Shown here: piece after piece, positions 1-8,115 of the stretch
Position numbering within the stretch: the first letter of the stretch is position 1
Layout of the letters: every line of letters begins with the position of its first letter
Source of the DNA: an uncultured Treponema sp.
GTDB taxonomy: Bacteria; Spirochaetota; Spirochaetia; Treponematales; Treponemataceae
Assembly (NCBI GenBank): GCA_905372265.1
Contig: CAJPOL010000027.1
Coordinates: 1-19,708 of the forward strand
Direction: 5' to 3'
DNA: 19,708 bases
The notes under the pieces: generated by a model
Told to the model about the DNA's origin: nothing
Database searches by the model: none
Seen by the model: only the letters and a program-made list of their open reading frames with translations
Program-made: the position numbers and the translations under genes

Positions 1-2
1 GC

Positions 3-656
3 AATATCATCAACCTTAAAGGTGCGAAAATCGGTACTTACGGCGAAAAAATCTTCGACGAAATTGCTGCAAAAGTCCGGCAAAAAGGCGGATTCATCGA
101 CAAGGCGCTGTTCCCGACCGTGCTTGCAAAAGACATAAAGGAAATGTTCGCTGATAAGCAGCGTTATATCATGAATCACCCGTTGCCCAATCTTTCTTTC
201 AAATCAATTCCCGATTACGGAACGGCCGTTGGCGCAAACATCGCGTTAAGCGGTGAAGAAGCCAGTGATGATATGTTCTTTGAAGTGAAAGGAACGGTCG
301 TTGCAGAAGGAGATACAACCAAACGGCCTGCCGCTCCTGCTAGCGTTACGGCCGCAGCAAGCGGGACTGGTTCTTCTTTTACTGCGGGTGATGCAGGCGA
401 TTATATGTACACAGTACACGCCGTAAATCAGTATGGTATTTCAGCGGGTACTGCGCTTGCAGCTGCTGCTACAGTTGCAGCCGGTAATAAGGTAACACTG
501 ACTATTACACCGGGTTCGGGCGTAAGAGGTACCGGTTACATCATCTGCCGTTCAAAAAAGGACGGTACGCAAGTAATGGAAATGGATAAGGTAGCGGATT
601 CAGGGGAATCTACTACGGTTTACGAGGACAAGAATGAAGACTTGCCGGGAACATAG
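3..656 (+). pseudogene. Phage major-capsid-like protein, 5' end outside window, 3' end truncated
   Basis: An open frame runs from the window edge (codons in phase from base 3) to a TAG at 654-656, giving 217 visible residues. The internal GTG at 120 is not needed as a start because the frame continues upstream. The first ~90 residues are alpha/beta and include FPTVLAKDIKEMFADK. Residues ~105-205 are Ala/Thr/Gly-rich and look like an Ig/FN3-type beta domain (PAAPASVTAAASG, YTVHAVNQYGISAG), as found inserted in phage coat proteins. The last residues NEDLPGT read like the middle of a capsid chain, where I would expect a further conserved beta-rich C-terminus, but a stop follows directly. I therefore call it a truncated prophage remnant. 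The family assignment comes from memory of sequence style. An ordinary surface or adhesin-type protein is the main alternative. Confidence 0.45.
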
Positions 657-712
657 AAATTAACAAAAACTATTGACATATTCTTTTTAAAATTTTTTTA
701 AGAGTATCATAA

Positions 713-746
713 ACGCAGATGTTCATTTTCCGGCGGCCATCTGCGT
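713..746. terminator. Intergenic hairpin downstream of the ABC exporter
   Basis: A perfect 9-bp inverted repeat (ACGCAGATG at 713-721, CATCTGCGT at 738-746) encloses a 16-nt loop. It lies 10 bases past the stop codon of the minus-strand ABC gene and between two converging genes, the usual place for a bidirectional terminator. The flank read on the minus strand is A/T-rich but lacks a clean T tract, so factor-independent termination is only possible. Confidence 0.4.
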
Positions 747-755
747 CTCTTTGCT

Positions 756-2537
756 TTACTCTGCCCTATCCCTACTGTTGATATGCGATTGCCACATGTG
801 TTGATAGAGCGGCGAACTTTGCAAAAGCTCAGCGTGTGTACCCTGCGCAGCGATCCGTCCTTTATCGAGTACGATGATGGTATCGGCATTGACCACAGTG
901 GAAAGCCGGTGCGCAATCATAATGACGGTTTTATTCTTTACGAGATTATCGATGGACTGTTGAATAATTGCCTCATTTTCAGGGTCGGAGTAGGCAGTCG
1001 CCTCATCAAGCACGACAATGGGGCTATCTTTGAGTAGCGCACGGGCAATGGTGAGCCGCTGGCGCTCGCCGCCTGAAAACTTACTGCCCGCATTTCCCGC
1101 ATCGGTGTCATACCCGTCGGGCAGGCTTTTGATAAAGTCGTGAATGCTTGCTTGTTTACACGCCGCTTCGATTTCTTCATCGGTTGCATCTTCCTTCGCC
1201 ATTTTCAAATTATCACGAATACTTTTATTGAATAAAAAGTTTTCCTGCGACACATACGTAACCAAGCGCATATTCCGTTCCAAGCTCATACTGCCGATGT
1301 CGGCTCCCCCGATGGTAATATGCCCGCTTTCGATATTCCAAAAACCTGCCAGCAGTTTTGCAATGGTCGATTTGCCGCTGCCGGAGGAACCGACAATCGC
1401 CGTCAGCGCGCCTTCTTTTGCGGTAAAGGTCAAACCGTCAAACACTTTTACGCCGTCTGCAGTGCCGTTCGCCGTGTTCTCCGGCGTACCATCCTTGTCA
1501 GCTGCACCGGCTGGCTCCTCCGGCGATCTACCGTAGCCGAATACCACATTTTCAAAGCGTACATCATACCCTTGCGGCTCAGAGGCGGTATCTTGCCGTA
1601 CCAGCTCCGGTAAGTCGAGCACCGACTGTATCTCACCGAAAACGACGTGCACATTCGCCATCGTATCCATGTACGCCATTGCCTTGAGGAGCGGTTTATA
1701 TGAAGCGTAAGAAAGCAGTACGCACATAATCAGCACCGGTGTTGTAATGCCGCCGGTCATAAACAGATACAAACCGACCGGCAGTACGATCAGAAGCGTC
1801 GAAGGCAGTACTTCCATTGCGGCAGTCATAGCGAAGCACACGCTCAAATACCAGTCGAGCATCGAGTCCCGATTGTCCTCCACCGCTTTTTGAAATTTAT
1901 CATACGAAGATGCAGACTTGTTAAAGGCCTTAATCACCTTGATTCCCTGAATATATTCAACGGCAGCGGCATTCATTTTTTTAGAAGCCTCGATATAGCG
2001 CTTGGATTTTGCTTCATAATCCTTCATCATCAGCATCGAAAAGAGCATACCGAGCGGCAGCGTTACGAGGTTTGCAAGGCCGATTTTCCAATTCAATATA
2101 AAAATGATCACGACGATAACAATCGGAATCAGTACATTCGCAAGCACTTCGGGAATGGCATGCGCAATCGGCTTTTCCATTTTATCCACTGTTTCTACTA
2201 CAAACTGAGACCACTTGCCGCTGCTTTTCCCTTCGATTGTGCCCATCGAAAGGCGACTCAGTTTTTCCACTACCCGCTTCCGTGTATCTTCGATAATACT
2301 GAATGCAAGGTTGTGTGAACCGATGGTCGATACCGAATGCCCGATAATAGCTCCGGCAAAGCCTGCAAAAATCAGCCCGATATATGGTAAGAAAACACGG
2401 TAATCCGTAACGCCGTTTATCAGCTGTGTAATAATGGAAGCGACGGCAAAGTACGGAACAATGCCGCAGGCAACTCCGATAATTGCCGCAATCACCGGAA
2501 AGATAATCGCCCCGATATGTTTTTTTATGATGCTCAT
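756..2537 (-). CDS. ABC exporter half-transporter (fused membrane and ATPase domains)
   Basis: A 593-residue type-I ABC exporter subunit. Residues ~5-300 form the six-helix membrane domain; hydrophobic stretches at ~10-40, 48-70, 132-168 and 235-285 are visible. The ATPase domain has the A-loop Tyr in FGYG (~335), Walker A GSSGSGKST (383-391), a Q-loop Gln (~431), signature FSGGERQR (487-494), Walker B IVVLDEAT (507-514) and the switch His (543), so it should hydrolyse ATP. The ATG at 2537 is preferred over an in-frame TTG at 2552 because AGGA sits 6 bases upstream of it. A low-complexity insert of about 25 residues follows the A-loop. No partner half-transporter is adjacent, so it is a homodimer or pairs with a distant gene. 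It resembles the branch that includes siderophore-type exporters and importers, but the substrate cannot be read from sequence. Confidence 0.93.
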   Translation of the reverse strand: MSIIKKHIGAIIFPVIAAIIGVACGIVPYFAVASIITQLINGVTDYRVFLPYIGLIFAGFAGAIIGHSVSTIGSHNLAFSIIEDTRKRVVEKLSRLSMGTIEGKSSGKWSQFVVETVDKMEKPIAHAIPEVLANVLIPIVIVVIIFILNWKIGLANLVTLPLGMLFSMLMMKDYEAKSKRYIEASKKMNAAAVEYIQGIKVIKAFNKSASSYDKFQKAVEDNRDSMLDWYLSVCFAMTAAMEVLPSTLLIVLPVGLYLFMTGGITTPVLIMCVLLSYASYKPLLKAMAYMDTMANVHVVFGEIQSVLDLPELVRQDTASEPQGYDVRFENVVFGYGRSPEEPAGAADKDGTPENTANGTADGVKVFDGLTFTAKEGALTAIVGSSGSGKSTIAKLLAGFWNIESGHITIGGADIGSMSLERNMRLVTYVSQENFLFNKSIRDNLKMAKEDATDEEIEAACKQASIHDFIKSLPDGYDTDAGNAGSKFSGGERQRLTIARALLKDSPIVVLDEATAYSDPENEAIIQQSIDNLVKNKTVIMIAHRLSTVVNADTIIVLDKGRIAAQGTHAELLQSSPLYQHMWQSHINSRDRAE

Positions 2538-2554
2538 AATTTTTCCTGACAATT

Positions 2555-2584
2555 ATAGTAGTAACTTTATATAAAAAATGTCAA
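2555..2584 (-). promoter_or_regulatory. Candidate sigma70-type promoter of the ABC exporter
   Basis: On the minus strand a perfect TTGACA (2579-2584) is followed after 18 bases by TACTAT (2555-2560). A perfect TATAAT lies at 2552-2557 but at a 21-base spacing. Either would give a very short leader before the ATG at 2537, with the AGGA ribosome site at 2544-2547. Confidence 0.45.
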
Positions 2585-2646
2585 GAGAATTTAAACCGCC
2601 TGCCATGGCAACCGCACTGTACATCATTTAAATAATTGCCGGAGAC

Positions 2647-2675
2647 TTGACTTTCTTTTTCTTTCGCAGTATAGT
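2647..2675 (+). promoter_or_regulatory. Promoter of the tRNA-Leu gene
   Basis: TTGACT (2647-2652) and TATAGT (2670-2675) are separated by exactly 17 bases. The predicted transcription start (~2682) is about 11 bases before the mature tRNA 5' end, as expected for a stable-RNA promoter. Confidence 0.7.
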
Positions 2676-2692
2676 GTATATCTATTATTGAT

Positions 2693-2774
2693 GCGGCGGT
2701 GGTGGAATTGGTAGACACGCCAGCTTGAGGTGCTGGTGCCGTGAGGTGTGCTGGTTCAAGTCCAGTTCGCCGCA
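2693..2774 (+). tRNA. tRNA-Leu (anticodon GAG)
   Basis: A class II tRNA. The acceptor stem GCGGCGG (2693-2699) pairs with TCGCCGC (2767-2773), with one G-T pair and discriminator A2774. The D-loop has GGTAGA. The anticodon stem CCAGC/GCTGG (2720-2724, 2732-2736) holds the loop TTGAGGT, giving anticodon GAG at 2727-2729, which reads CUC/CUU leucine codons. A long variable arm follows, typical of tRNA-Leu, then the T-arm loop TTCAAGT. The 3' CCA is not encoded and must be added enzymatically. No other tRNA is adjacent. Confidence 0.97.
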
Positions 2775-2888
2775 GAATAAATTGTTATCATTAATGAATG
2801 TATGGAGTTTCACTTCTTACTTTTCATATCGAACCTCAAAATGCAGCATTCTTATTTCTAAACTATCCTCCTTGGCGCCGGATTCGCA

Positions 2889-2923
2889 TCTATGTCCCAT
2901 ACTGATAGTATGCAGGACATAGA
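2889..2923. repeat. Strong 15-bp intergenic hairpin
   Basis: TCTATGTCC (2889-2897) pairs with GGACATAGA (2915-2923), and inside it CATACT pairs with AGTATG around a GAT loop, with only two bases unpaired on the right arm. It lies in the 190-bp gap between the tRNA and the end of the minus-strand operon. No T tract follows on either strand, so it is not a standard terminator. It could be a processing signal or the end of a decayed mobile element. Confidence 0.5.
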
Positions 2924-2934
2924 ACGAAGCCTCT

Positions 2935-2960
2935 AAAACGGTTCTTTTAAAGAAACACCG
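2935..2960 (-). terminator. Candidate terminator after the rRNA methyltransferase gene
   Basis: On the minus strand, two bases after the stop codon, CGGT...ACCG closes an A/T stem (TTCTTT against AAAAGAA) and is followed by TTTT. The stem is short and has a small bulge, and the T tract is only four bases long. Confidence 0.4.
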
Positions 2961-2962
2961 CT

Positions 2963-3745
2963 TTATCGGCCGGTACGCTGTTTGCTGATCTCGTACATCA
3001 GAATACCGGCGGCAACGGACACATTTAAACTGTCGAGTTTACCGCAAGTGGAAATGGCAGTAAAAGAATCGCACGAGGCTTTCAAAAGCCTACTGATGCC
3101 TGTTCCTTCGCTGCCCAATATCAGCACGGTCTTATCGGGAAAAGCAACCGATGCAAGCGGCTCTCCGTGCGCATCAGCACCGAAGACCCAAAACCCATGT
3201 TTTTTAAGCTGCTCAACCGTCCGCACGAGATTGGCCGTATACAGAAGCGGTACCCATGCCGCCGCTCCCGCACTGATTTTATTGATCGTTTGAAAATCTC
3301 CAGCCGATTTCCGCTCAGGCAGTACAACGGCATGTACACCGAACTGATCGGCACTGCGGATAATGGCGCCGGTATTATGAGGATCGGTAATAGAGTCAAG
3401 GACGACGACAAAAGCCTTTTCACGGGCAGCCAATTCGGCAAACAGCGCATCCTGAGAACGCAGCGGGGAGCCCTCGCCTGAATTGTCATCAACAAGGACA
3501 ATCCCGCGGTGATCGCGAATATAATGAGGCAGCGGCGCCGTTAAGCGGTCAAGTGTTTCGGTTTCGCTCCGTTCGGTACGGATGGATAGTTTTTGCGCCA
3601 AAAGCAAAATTTTTTTTACCCGCGGGCCTTCTTTTGAATACAAAATCCGAAAAGACGATTTAGGCTGGCTGTTTTTTTCAGTGCGCTGCTTTTCAAGCGC
3701 CCGCAGCATCTCTTCAATAGCATGAAATCCGGTAATGACGTGCAT
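2963..3745 (-). CDS. rlmB: TrmH/SpoU-family RNA 2'-O-methyltransferase (RlmB-like)
   Basis: A 260-residue SPOUT methyltransferase that transfers a methyl group from S-adenosylmethionine to a ribose 2'-OH. The three family motifs are present in order: motif 1 DSITDPHNTGAIIRSADQFG (117-136, catalytic Arg130), motif 2 ILGSEGTGI (209-217) and motif 3 DSLNVSVAAGILMYE (238-252), which build the knotted SAM site. The N-terminal ~100 residues are the substrate-binding part (GFHAIEEML, then a basic stretch). Length fits RlmB, which modifies G2251 of 23S rRNA, but TrmH-family paralogues modify other sites, so the target is inferred. It starts two bases after the stop of the metallohydrolase gene, so the two are co-transcribed and both act on RNA. 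Confidence 0.87.
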   Translation of the reverse strand: MHVITGFHAIEEMLRALEKQRTEKNSQPKSSFRILYSKEGPRVKKILLLAQKLSIRTERSETETLDRLTAPLPHYIRDHRGIVLVDDNSGEGSPLRSQDALFAELAAREKAFVVVLDSITDPHNTGAIIRSADQFGVHAVVLPERKSAGDFQTINKISAGAAAWVPLLYTANLVRTVEQLKKHGFWVFGADAHGEPLASVAFPDKTVLILGSEGTGISRLLKASCDSFTAISTCGKLDSLNVSVAAGILMYEISKQRTGR

Positions 3746-3747
3746 TG

Positions 3748-5154
3748 TTATAATTCAAATACCTCGCCGTATTTAACGATATGTGACCGGTACCGGTGCT
3801 CTTGCAGATACGTGTGAAAAAACTGCTGCGCATCAGGTTCTCCGTGCACCATAAAGAGCTGTTTCAATCTGCTTGTATCAAGGCTGTCAAGCCACTCAAC
3901 CGTCTCAAAATAATCCGCATGGGCGCTGAACGCATTGATTTGCAAAATTTCGGCGCGGACTTGATGCCATTCGCCGAATATTTTTACCTCCGGTTCACGG
4001 TTTTGCAACCGTCTGCCGAGCGTATTATCCGCCATATAGCCGACCAGCATAATTTTTGTCGAGGGCTTTGAAATATTATTTGCAAGATGATGTGTAACCC
4101 GCCCGAATTCGCACATGCCGTCAGCGCTGATAATCACCATCGGCTCTTCGATACTATTCAGCGTTTTGGATTCATCGACGCTCGTAATAAACTTGAGCGC
4201 ATTAAAGCCGAAAGGGTTTTTATGATGTTTTACAAAAGCGTCTTGGGTTTCCTGATCAAAGCATTCGGGATGTACCTGAAAAATAGTCGTCGCATTAACC
4301 GCCATAGGCGAATCAACATAAATTGAAATTTGCGGTATTTTTTTCTTATCGACAAGTAAGTGAAAATAATAGATGAGTTCCTGCGTACGCTCCACCGCGA
4401 AAGCAGGGATAATGATTTTTCCGTGCGATTTCACAACATCCTTTACTGCCCGCTCAAGCATCTGCATGGCATTGTGCATATCTTCATGGCGGCGATTTCC
4501 GTAGGTACTCTCTATCACGATATAGTCGACAGCCGGAATACGTTCGGGGTCTCTAATAATCGGCTTATTTTTTCTGCCGAGATCACCGGTAAAAGCAATT
4601 TTAACTGTCTTACCGGCGGAATCGGTTGCCGTAACCACCGCCATAGAAGAACCTAAGATGTGTCCCGCATCATAGAATTCAAGCTGTACGTTCGGGCCGA
4701 TCCACATCGGCCGGTGATATGACACGGTTACAAATTGATTGATTGTCTGTACTACATCTTCTTGTGTAAAAAGCGGTTTCCAGTCAAATTGCTCTTTTTT
4801 CTTTGCCGCCTGTTTTTGTAAATATTCGGCATCGCGGGCTTGTATCCGTGCAGAATCCATCAATACCAGATTGGCAATGTCCCGTGTTGCCGGTGTCGCA
4901 TAAATACTACCGGTAAAACCATGGATTCCCAACAACGGCAGCAATCCGCAGTGATCATAATGCCCGTGTGTAAGAACTACCGCCGTCAGCTTATCGGCCG
5001 GAACATTAAAATCACGGTTCTTCTTATCCGCCTCTGCCCGTTTTCCCTGAAATGCTCCGCAATCAAATAAATATAATCGCCCGTCAACTTCAAGAATATG
5101 CTTTGAACCGGTTACTTCCTCTGCGGCTCCCAGAGAATACATACTGATGCTCAT
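3748..5154 (-). CDS. MBL-fold beta-CASP RNA metallohydrolase
   Basis: A 468-residue two-domain nuclease-type protein. The metallo-beta-lactamase zinc motif THGHYDH is at ~62-68. The later ligands lie in GHILGSS and FTGDLG. The inserted beta-CASP domain shows PAFAVERTQE, DSPMA and SADGMCEFGRVTHHL. The C-terminal motifs FSAHAD and MVHGE complete the site. This set is typical of CPSF-73/YSH1-like bacterial nucleases of the YsiC/TTHA0252 group, expected to cut or trim RNA in the cytoplasm. The frame is open upstream to a TTG at 5169, but that codon lies inside the promoter. The ATG at 5154, exactly at the predicted transcription start, is the likely start; a further ATG lies at 5142. No Shine-Dalgarno sequence precedes any of them. 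Confidence 0.88.
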   Translation of the reverse strand: MSISMYSLGAAEEVTGSKHILEVDGRLYLFDCGAFQGKRAEADKKNRDFNVPADKLTAVVLTHGHYDHCGLLPLLGIHGFTGSIYATPATRDIANLVLMDSARIQARDAEYLQKQAAKKKEQFDWKPLFTQEDVVQTINQFVTVSYHRPMWIGPNVQLEFYDAGHILGSSMAVVTATDSAGKTVKIAFTGDLGRKNKPIIRDPERIPAVDYIVIESTYGNRRHEDMHNAMQMLERAVKDVVKSHGKIIIPAFAVERTQELIYYFHLLVDKKKIPQISIYVDSPMAVNATTIFQVHPECFDQETQDAFVKHHKNPFGFNALKFITSVDESKTLNSIEEPMVIISADGMCEFGRVTHHLANNISKPSTKIMLVGYMADNTLGRRLQNREPEVKIFGEWHQVRAEILQINAFSAHADYFETVEWLDSLDTSRLKQLFMVHGEPDAQQFFHTYLQEHRYRSHIVKYGEVFEL

Positions 5155-5160
5155 AAAAAA

Positions 5161-5189
5161 ATGATACAAGGAATAAAGTAAAATGTCAA
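5161..5189 (-). promoter_or_regulatory. Strong promoter for the metallohydrolase-rlmB unit, probably leaderless
   Basis: On the minus strand TTGACA (5184-5189) and TATCAT (5161-5166) are 17 bases apart. Only TTTTTT separates the -10 box from the ATG at 5154, so the expected start of transcription coincides with the start codon. Confidence 0.7.
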
Positions 5190-5198
5190 TTTTTACCT

Positions 5199-6275
5199 TT
5201 AGAGATTTCCTTTGCTATTCCCCAGTAGATTCTCTATGAATTCAATAGGAGCCAATTCTTTATTGAGAATTCTGTATAAGCCAGTGCAGAGCGGCACTTT
5301 GAGTTCGTATTTACGGGCGAGTTTGTCAAGGTATGAACAAGCAACAATTCCTTCAGGAAAGTAGCCGATTTTTTCGATACGGGCGATAAGATCATCAATG
5401 CCGCTAAACTGCTCCAATACGCATTCCGTTATGATTTCACGGCCGAACTTCCGGTTTCTCCCGTATTTACTGCGGCAGGTAACATCCAAATCGCCTATAC
5501 CGGAAATCGATGTAAATGTTTCAGGATGCGTAGCGCCCATTGCCCGCCCGATAATTTGAATTTCATTTAAACCTGCCGCTAAGAGCAGCGATTCGGTATT
5601 ATCACCGAAAAAATCGGAATGCTCTGTCATGGCATCAAGCATACCGAATGCAATAGCGATCACGTTTTTCGCAGCGGCGCAGACTTGAACGCCGATAACG
5701 TCCAAACTGGCATACACCAAAAGGCTGCGGGATTTCAATATCTCCCGGCAGCGGATGGAGCAAAGCGGATTATGCGATGCGGCTATAAGACCGGTTAGTT
5801 TTCCGGCAGCCACTTCTTCCCCATGGCTCGGCCCCGCTACATAGACAATATGCTCCCGATAGGCGGGCGGCACTATTTTCTCCAATGCATTGAGAATGAG
5901 CTGAGGGTCTCCATTTTCATCGGGAATAAAGCCCTTTGTTAAAACGGCAATGAGCGGACACTCCCCTTTTTTGTCTGCGCCGGGTGCATAGGCTGCCAGC
6001 CATTGTTCAACCGTACCGGTAAGATAGAGTGAAGGGCTTGCTAAAAAAAGAGCCGCCGCATTTTCACAGACGAGAGCCATATCGGTAGAGGCGGTAACGG
6101 ATTGCGGGATTGGGAACCCCGGTAAATACCTTTCGTTTATATGTTTACGGTTTATAGCCGCACATACGTCTTCGCGGCGGCTCCACAGCATCACCGTATA
6201 GCCGTTTCGGGCAAGAGCGCATGCCATTGCGGTTCCCCATGCCCCCGCACCGAGAATTGCAATTTTTTCATCCAT
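5199..6275 (-). CDS. gpsA: NAD(P)-dependent glycerol-3-phosphate dehydrogenase
   Basis: Reduces dihydroxyacetone phosphate to sn-glycerol 3-phosphate, the backbone precursor of phospholipids, in the cytoplasm. The Rossmann motif GAGAWG is at residues 9-14, the conserved LTKGF at 112-116, AGPSHGEEVA at 147-156, and the catalytic Lys203 lies in AAAKNVIAIAFGM. The C-terminal helical domain carries GIGDLDVTC and the RNRKFG segment. At 358 residues it is slightly longer than most family members (~330-340). The ATG at 6275 has AAGGA upstream and overlaps the end of the CYTH gene by 8 bases, so translation is probably coupled. A single catalytic domain and clear motifs make this assignment secure. 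Confidence 0.97.
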   Translation of the reverse strand: MDEKIAILGAGAWGTAMACALARNGYTVMLWSRREDVCAAINRKHINERYLPGFPIPQSVTASTDMALVCENAAALFLASPSLYLTGTVEQWLAAYAPGADKKGECPLIAVLTKGFIPDENGDPQLILNALEKIVPPAYREHIVYVAGPSHGEEVAAGKLTGLIAASHNPLCSIRCREILKSRSLLVYASLDVIGVQVCAAAKNVIAIAFGMLDAMTEHSDFFGDNTESLLLAAGLNEIQIIGRAMGATHPETFTSISGIGDLDVTCRSKYGRNRKFGREIITECVLEQFSGIDDLIARIEKIGYFPEGIVACSYLDKLARKYELKVPLCTGLYRILNKELAPIEFIENLLGNSKGNL

Positions 6276-6864
6276 GACAGTTATTCCTTAACAGTTCATT
6301 ATATGGCCGCGCCTCAATCGCTTCCATCGGAATATTCAGCACACGCAGCACCATATTGATAATCTGCTGCGCATTTAGAATCCGCTGCCGCTCTTCAAAA
6401 ATATCTTGTACGGCATCCCGATACAAAACCTCAATTTCCAGAAAAGAACCCAGCGGCGGAATAAACGAAAGCTCTACGGTAATATGCGGATCATCGGCAA
6501 GTAATGCCGGTTCAAAAAAATCCCGAAACGGAGTAAAAATTTTTGTATTTTTCTCTTTTTGGGCAGTGCGGATAAAGCCTGTATTTTTTAATATTGCGCG
6601 GAATACCGGTGCAGAGGTAACGGGAAGTTCGCATTCAAGTTCCTGATTATTCTCCAACGTTTCAGCGATTGTTTTTACTTTTTGCGTAATCAAAACGGTT
6701 GTCTTTCCGTCTATTGTTTCTTCCCGTATCCGGATCGTTTTTCCGCCGATCGTCCAGTATTCATCGTTTTTCATACAGTGAACGGGAGAACCGGTTAAAC
6801 GGCGCAAAAGGCGCTCCGTCTTTTCAGGATTCTCTATCCATGCCTTTGCTTCAATTTCATGCAT
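6268..6864 (-). CDS. CYTH-domain protein (triphosphate tunnel enzyme family)
   Basis: A 198-residue CYTH protein. The diagnostic N-terminal EIEAK (residues 3-7) is followed by RIREE (~46-50), TQKVK (~60-64), ECELP (~77-81) and LEIEVL (~141-146). These alternating charged strands line the tunnel that binds inorganic or organic triphosphates with divalent metal. Family members are class IV adenylate cyclases, thiamine triphosphatases or inorganic triphosphatases, and the sequence alone does not say which this is. The start ATG overlaps the stop of the flavodiiron gene by one base (TAATG) and its end overlaps gpsA by eight, so it is in the middle of a tight operon. Length is normal for a single-domain member. 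Confidence 0.85.
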   Translation of the reverse strand: MHEIEAKAWIENPEKTERLLRRLTGSPVHCMKNDEYWTIGGKTIRIREETIDGKTTVLITQKVKTIAETLENNQELECELPVTSAPVFRAILKNTGFIRTAQKEKNTKIFTPFRDFFEPALLADDPHITVELSFIPPLGSFLEIEVLYRDAVQDIFEERQRILNAQQIINMVLRVLNIPMEAIEARPYNELLRNNCHG

Positions 6865-8105
6865 TAGATGGATTTTGTTCCTTCTGCCGTGTCTTTTACT
6901 ATGCGGGCAAGCTCCATTCCTTTTTCTTCAAGCAATCTGAGATCGGCTTCCAATAGTTTTCCCTGCCATTCATACTGCTCAAGATGATTCCACTTCAATG
7001 TTGCGGTTTTTTGTTCATATTCCTTCTTTGCGCCGCCTACCCATCCCCAGTTGCCGATGCGTAATACGGTCTTGCCTGTTACATGCTTGCGTTCAAACAG
7101 GTCAAGCACGTACGCCATCGGCGGAAACATTTTATATTCATACGTCGGCATTGCAAGCACGAGACCGGCTGCTTTATAGGCATCGCCGAGGATATAAGAG
7201 ACATCGGTATCGGGAATATCATGAATAGTATAGGGAACATGTTCCGCTTCAATGCCTTTAATCACCGCATCCAGTCCCCGCTTTGTATAGCCGTACATTG
7301 ATCCCCAGATAATACAGATTTCTTTTTCGCATAATCCGCCGGTATTATATCCCGCAAGGCGTTTATATAAGGACAAAATACGCGGTACGTTGGAACGCCA
7401 GACAATACCATGGCTCGGCGCAATGCAGCGGATGTCAAGCGTTTCCAATTTGCTTATCGCTTTTACAACAAAGGAGCTGAAAGCGGCGACAATATTTGAA
7501 TAGTAGCGCAAGGTTTCCTGCTCATAGAATTGCAGCGATTCTTCGGAACGTTCATCGTCAAAAATCTTATCTCCAATACATCCGTAAGAGCCGAATGCAT
7601 CACAGGAAAAAAGAATTTTTTCGGCCGGCATATATGTCATCATAGTTTCAGGCCAGTGAATATTCGGCGTTTCATAAAATTGAAATGTTATTCCGCCGCC
7701 GATGTCCAGCGTATCGCCGTTTTTAACAGCCCGCAGGTTATCAAACACCTTAAAAAACTTCTCGACCAGTGCAATCCCTTTTGAAGTAGCGATAACTTCG
7801 ACATCCGGATTATAGGAGCGGGCGTATTCGATGAGGTCGCTGTGATCGGGTTCCAAATGATTAAGGATGATATAATCTATCTTTTCAAACGATAAACCGA
7901 TAGAGGCAAGCTGTTCGATATAACTGGTTAAAGAGCCGTCCCAATCGCGGACAATATCAATAAGAACTGTCTTTTCACCTTTTATAATATATGAATTGAT
8001 GCTCACCCCTTGCGGAAGCATCCAGATGCCTTCAAACCTGCTGGTCCGCGTAGAAATATCCGCATGAATACAATATATATTTTCACTGATCTGCTGTGCT
8101 TTCAT
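6864..8105 (-). CDS. fprA: Flavodiiron protein (FprA-type O2/NO reductase)
   Basis: A 413-residue two-domain enzyme. The N-terminal metallo-beta-lactamase-like domain has the di-iron motif HLEPDH (ligands His83, Glu85, Asp87, with His88), then His150 (NIHWPE), Asp169 (SCDAFG) and His232 (PSHGIVW). The flavodoxin domain begins near residue 262, with the FMN phosphate loop GSMYGYTKR and a later GNWGWVGGAKKEY. Such proteins reduce O2 to water or NO to N2O and protect anaerobes. No rubredoxin domain is fused, so an external electron donor is needed. The ATG at 8105 is chosen over a GTG at 8111 because AGGA lies nine bases before it. It follows the tRNA-binding gene by about 10 bases. Confidence 0.95.
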   Translation of the reverse strand: MKAQQISENIYCIHADISTRTSRFEGIWMLPQGVSINSYIIKGEKTVLIDIVRDWDGSLTSYIEQLASIGLSFEKIDYIILNHLEPDHSDLIEYARSYNPDVEVIATSKGIALVEKFFKVFDNLRAVKNGDTLDIGGGITFQFYETPNIHWPETMMTYMPAEKILFSCDAFGSYGCIGDKIFDDERSEESLQFYEQETLRYYSNIVAAFSSFVVKAISKLETLDIRCIAPSHGIVWRSNVPRILSLYKRLAGYNTGGLCEKEICIIWGSMYGYTKRGLDAVIKGIEAEHVPYTIHDIPDTDVSYILGDAYKAAGLVLAMPTYEYKMFPPMAYVLDLFERKHVTGKTVLRIGNWGWVGGAKKEYEQKTATLKWNHLEQYEWQGKLLEADLRLLEEKGMELARIVKDTAEGTKSI

Positions 8106-8115
8106 ATACACATTC

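Noticed and set aside
673..710. Promoter beginning with TTGACA after the capsid remnant
   Set aside because: The only good -10 box (TATCAT at 705-710) is 26 bases away, and no plus-strand gene follows.
2725..2922. Open reading frame of 65 codons on the plus strand
   Set aside because: It starts inside the tRNA-Leu anticodon loop and runs through the intergenic hairpin; no ribosome site and no protein-like composition.
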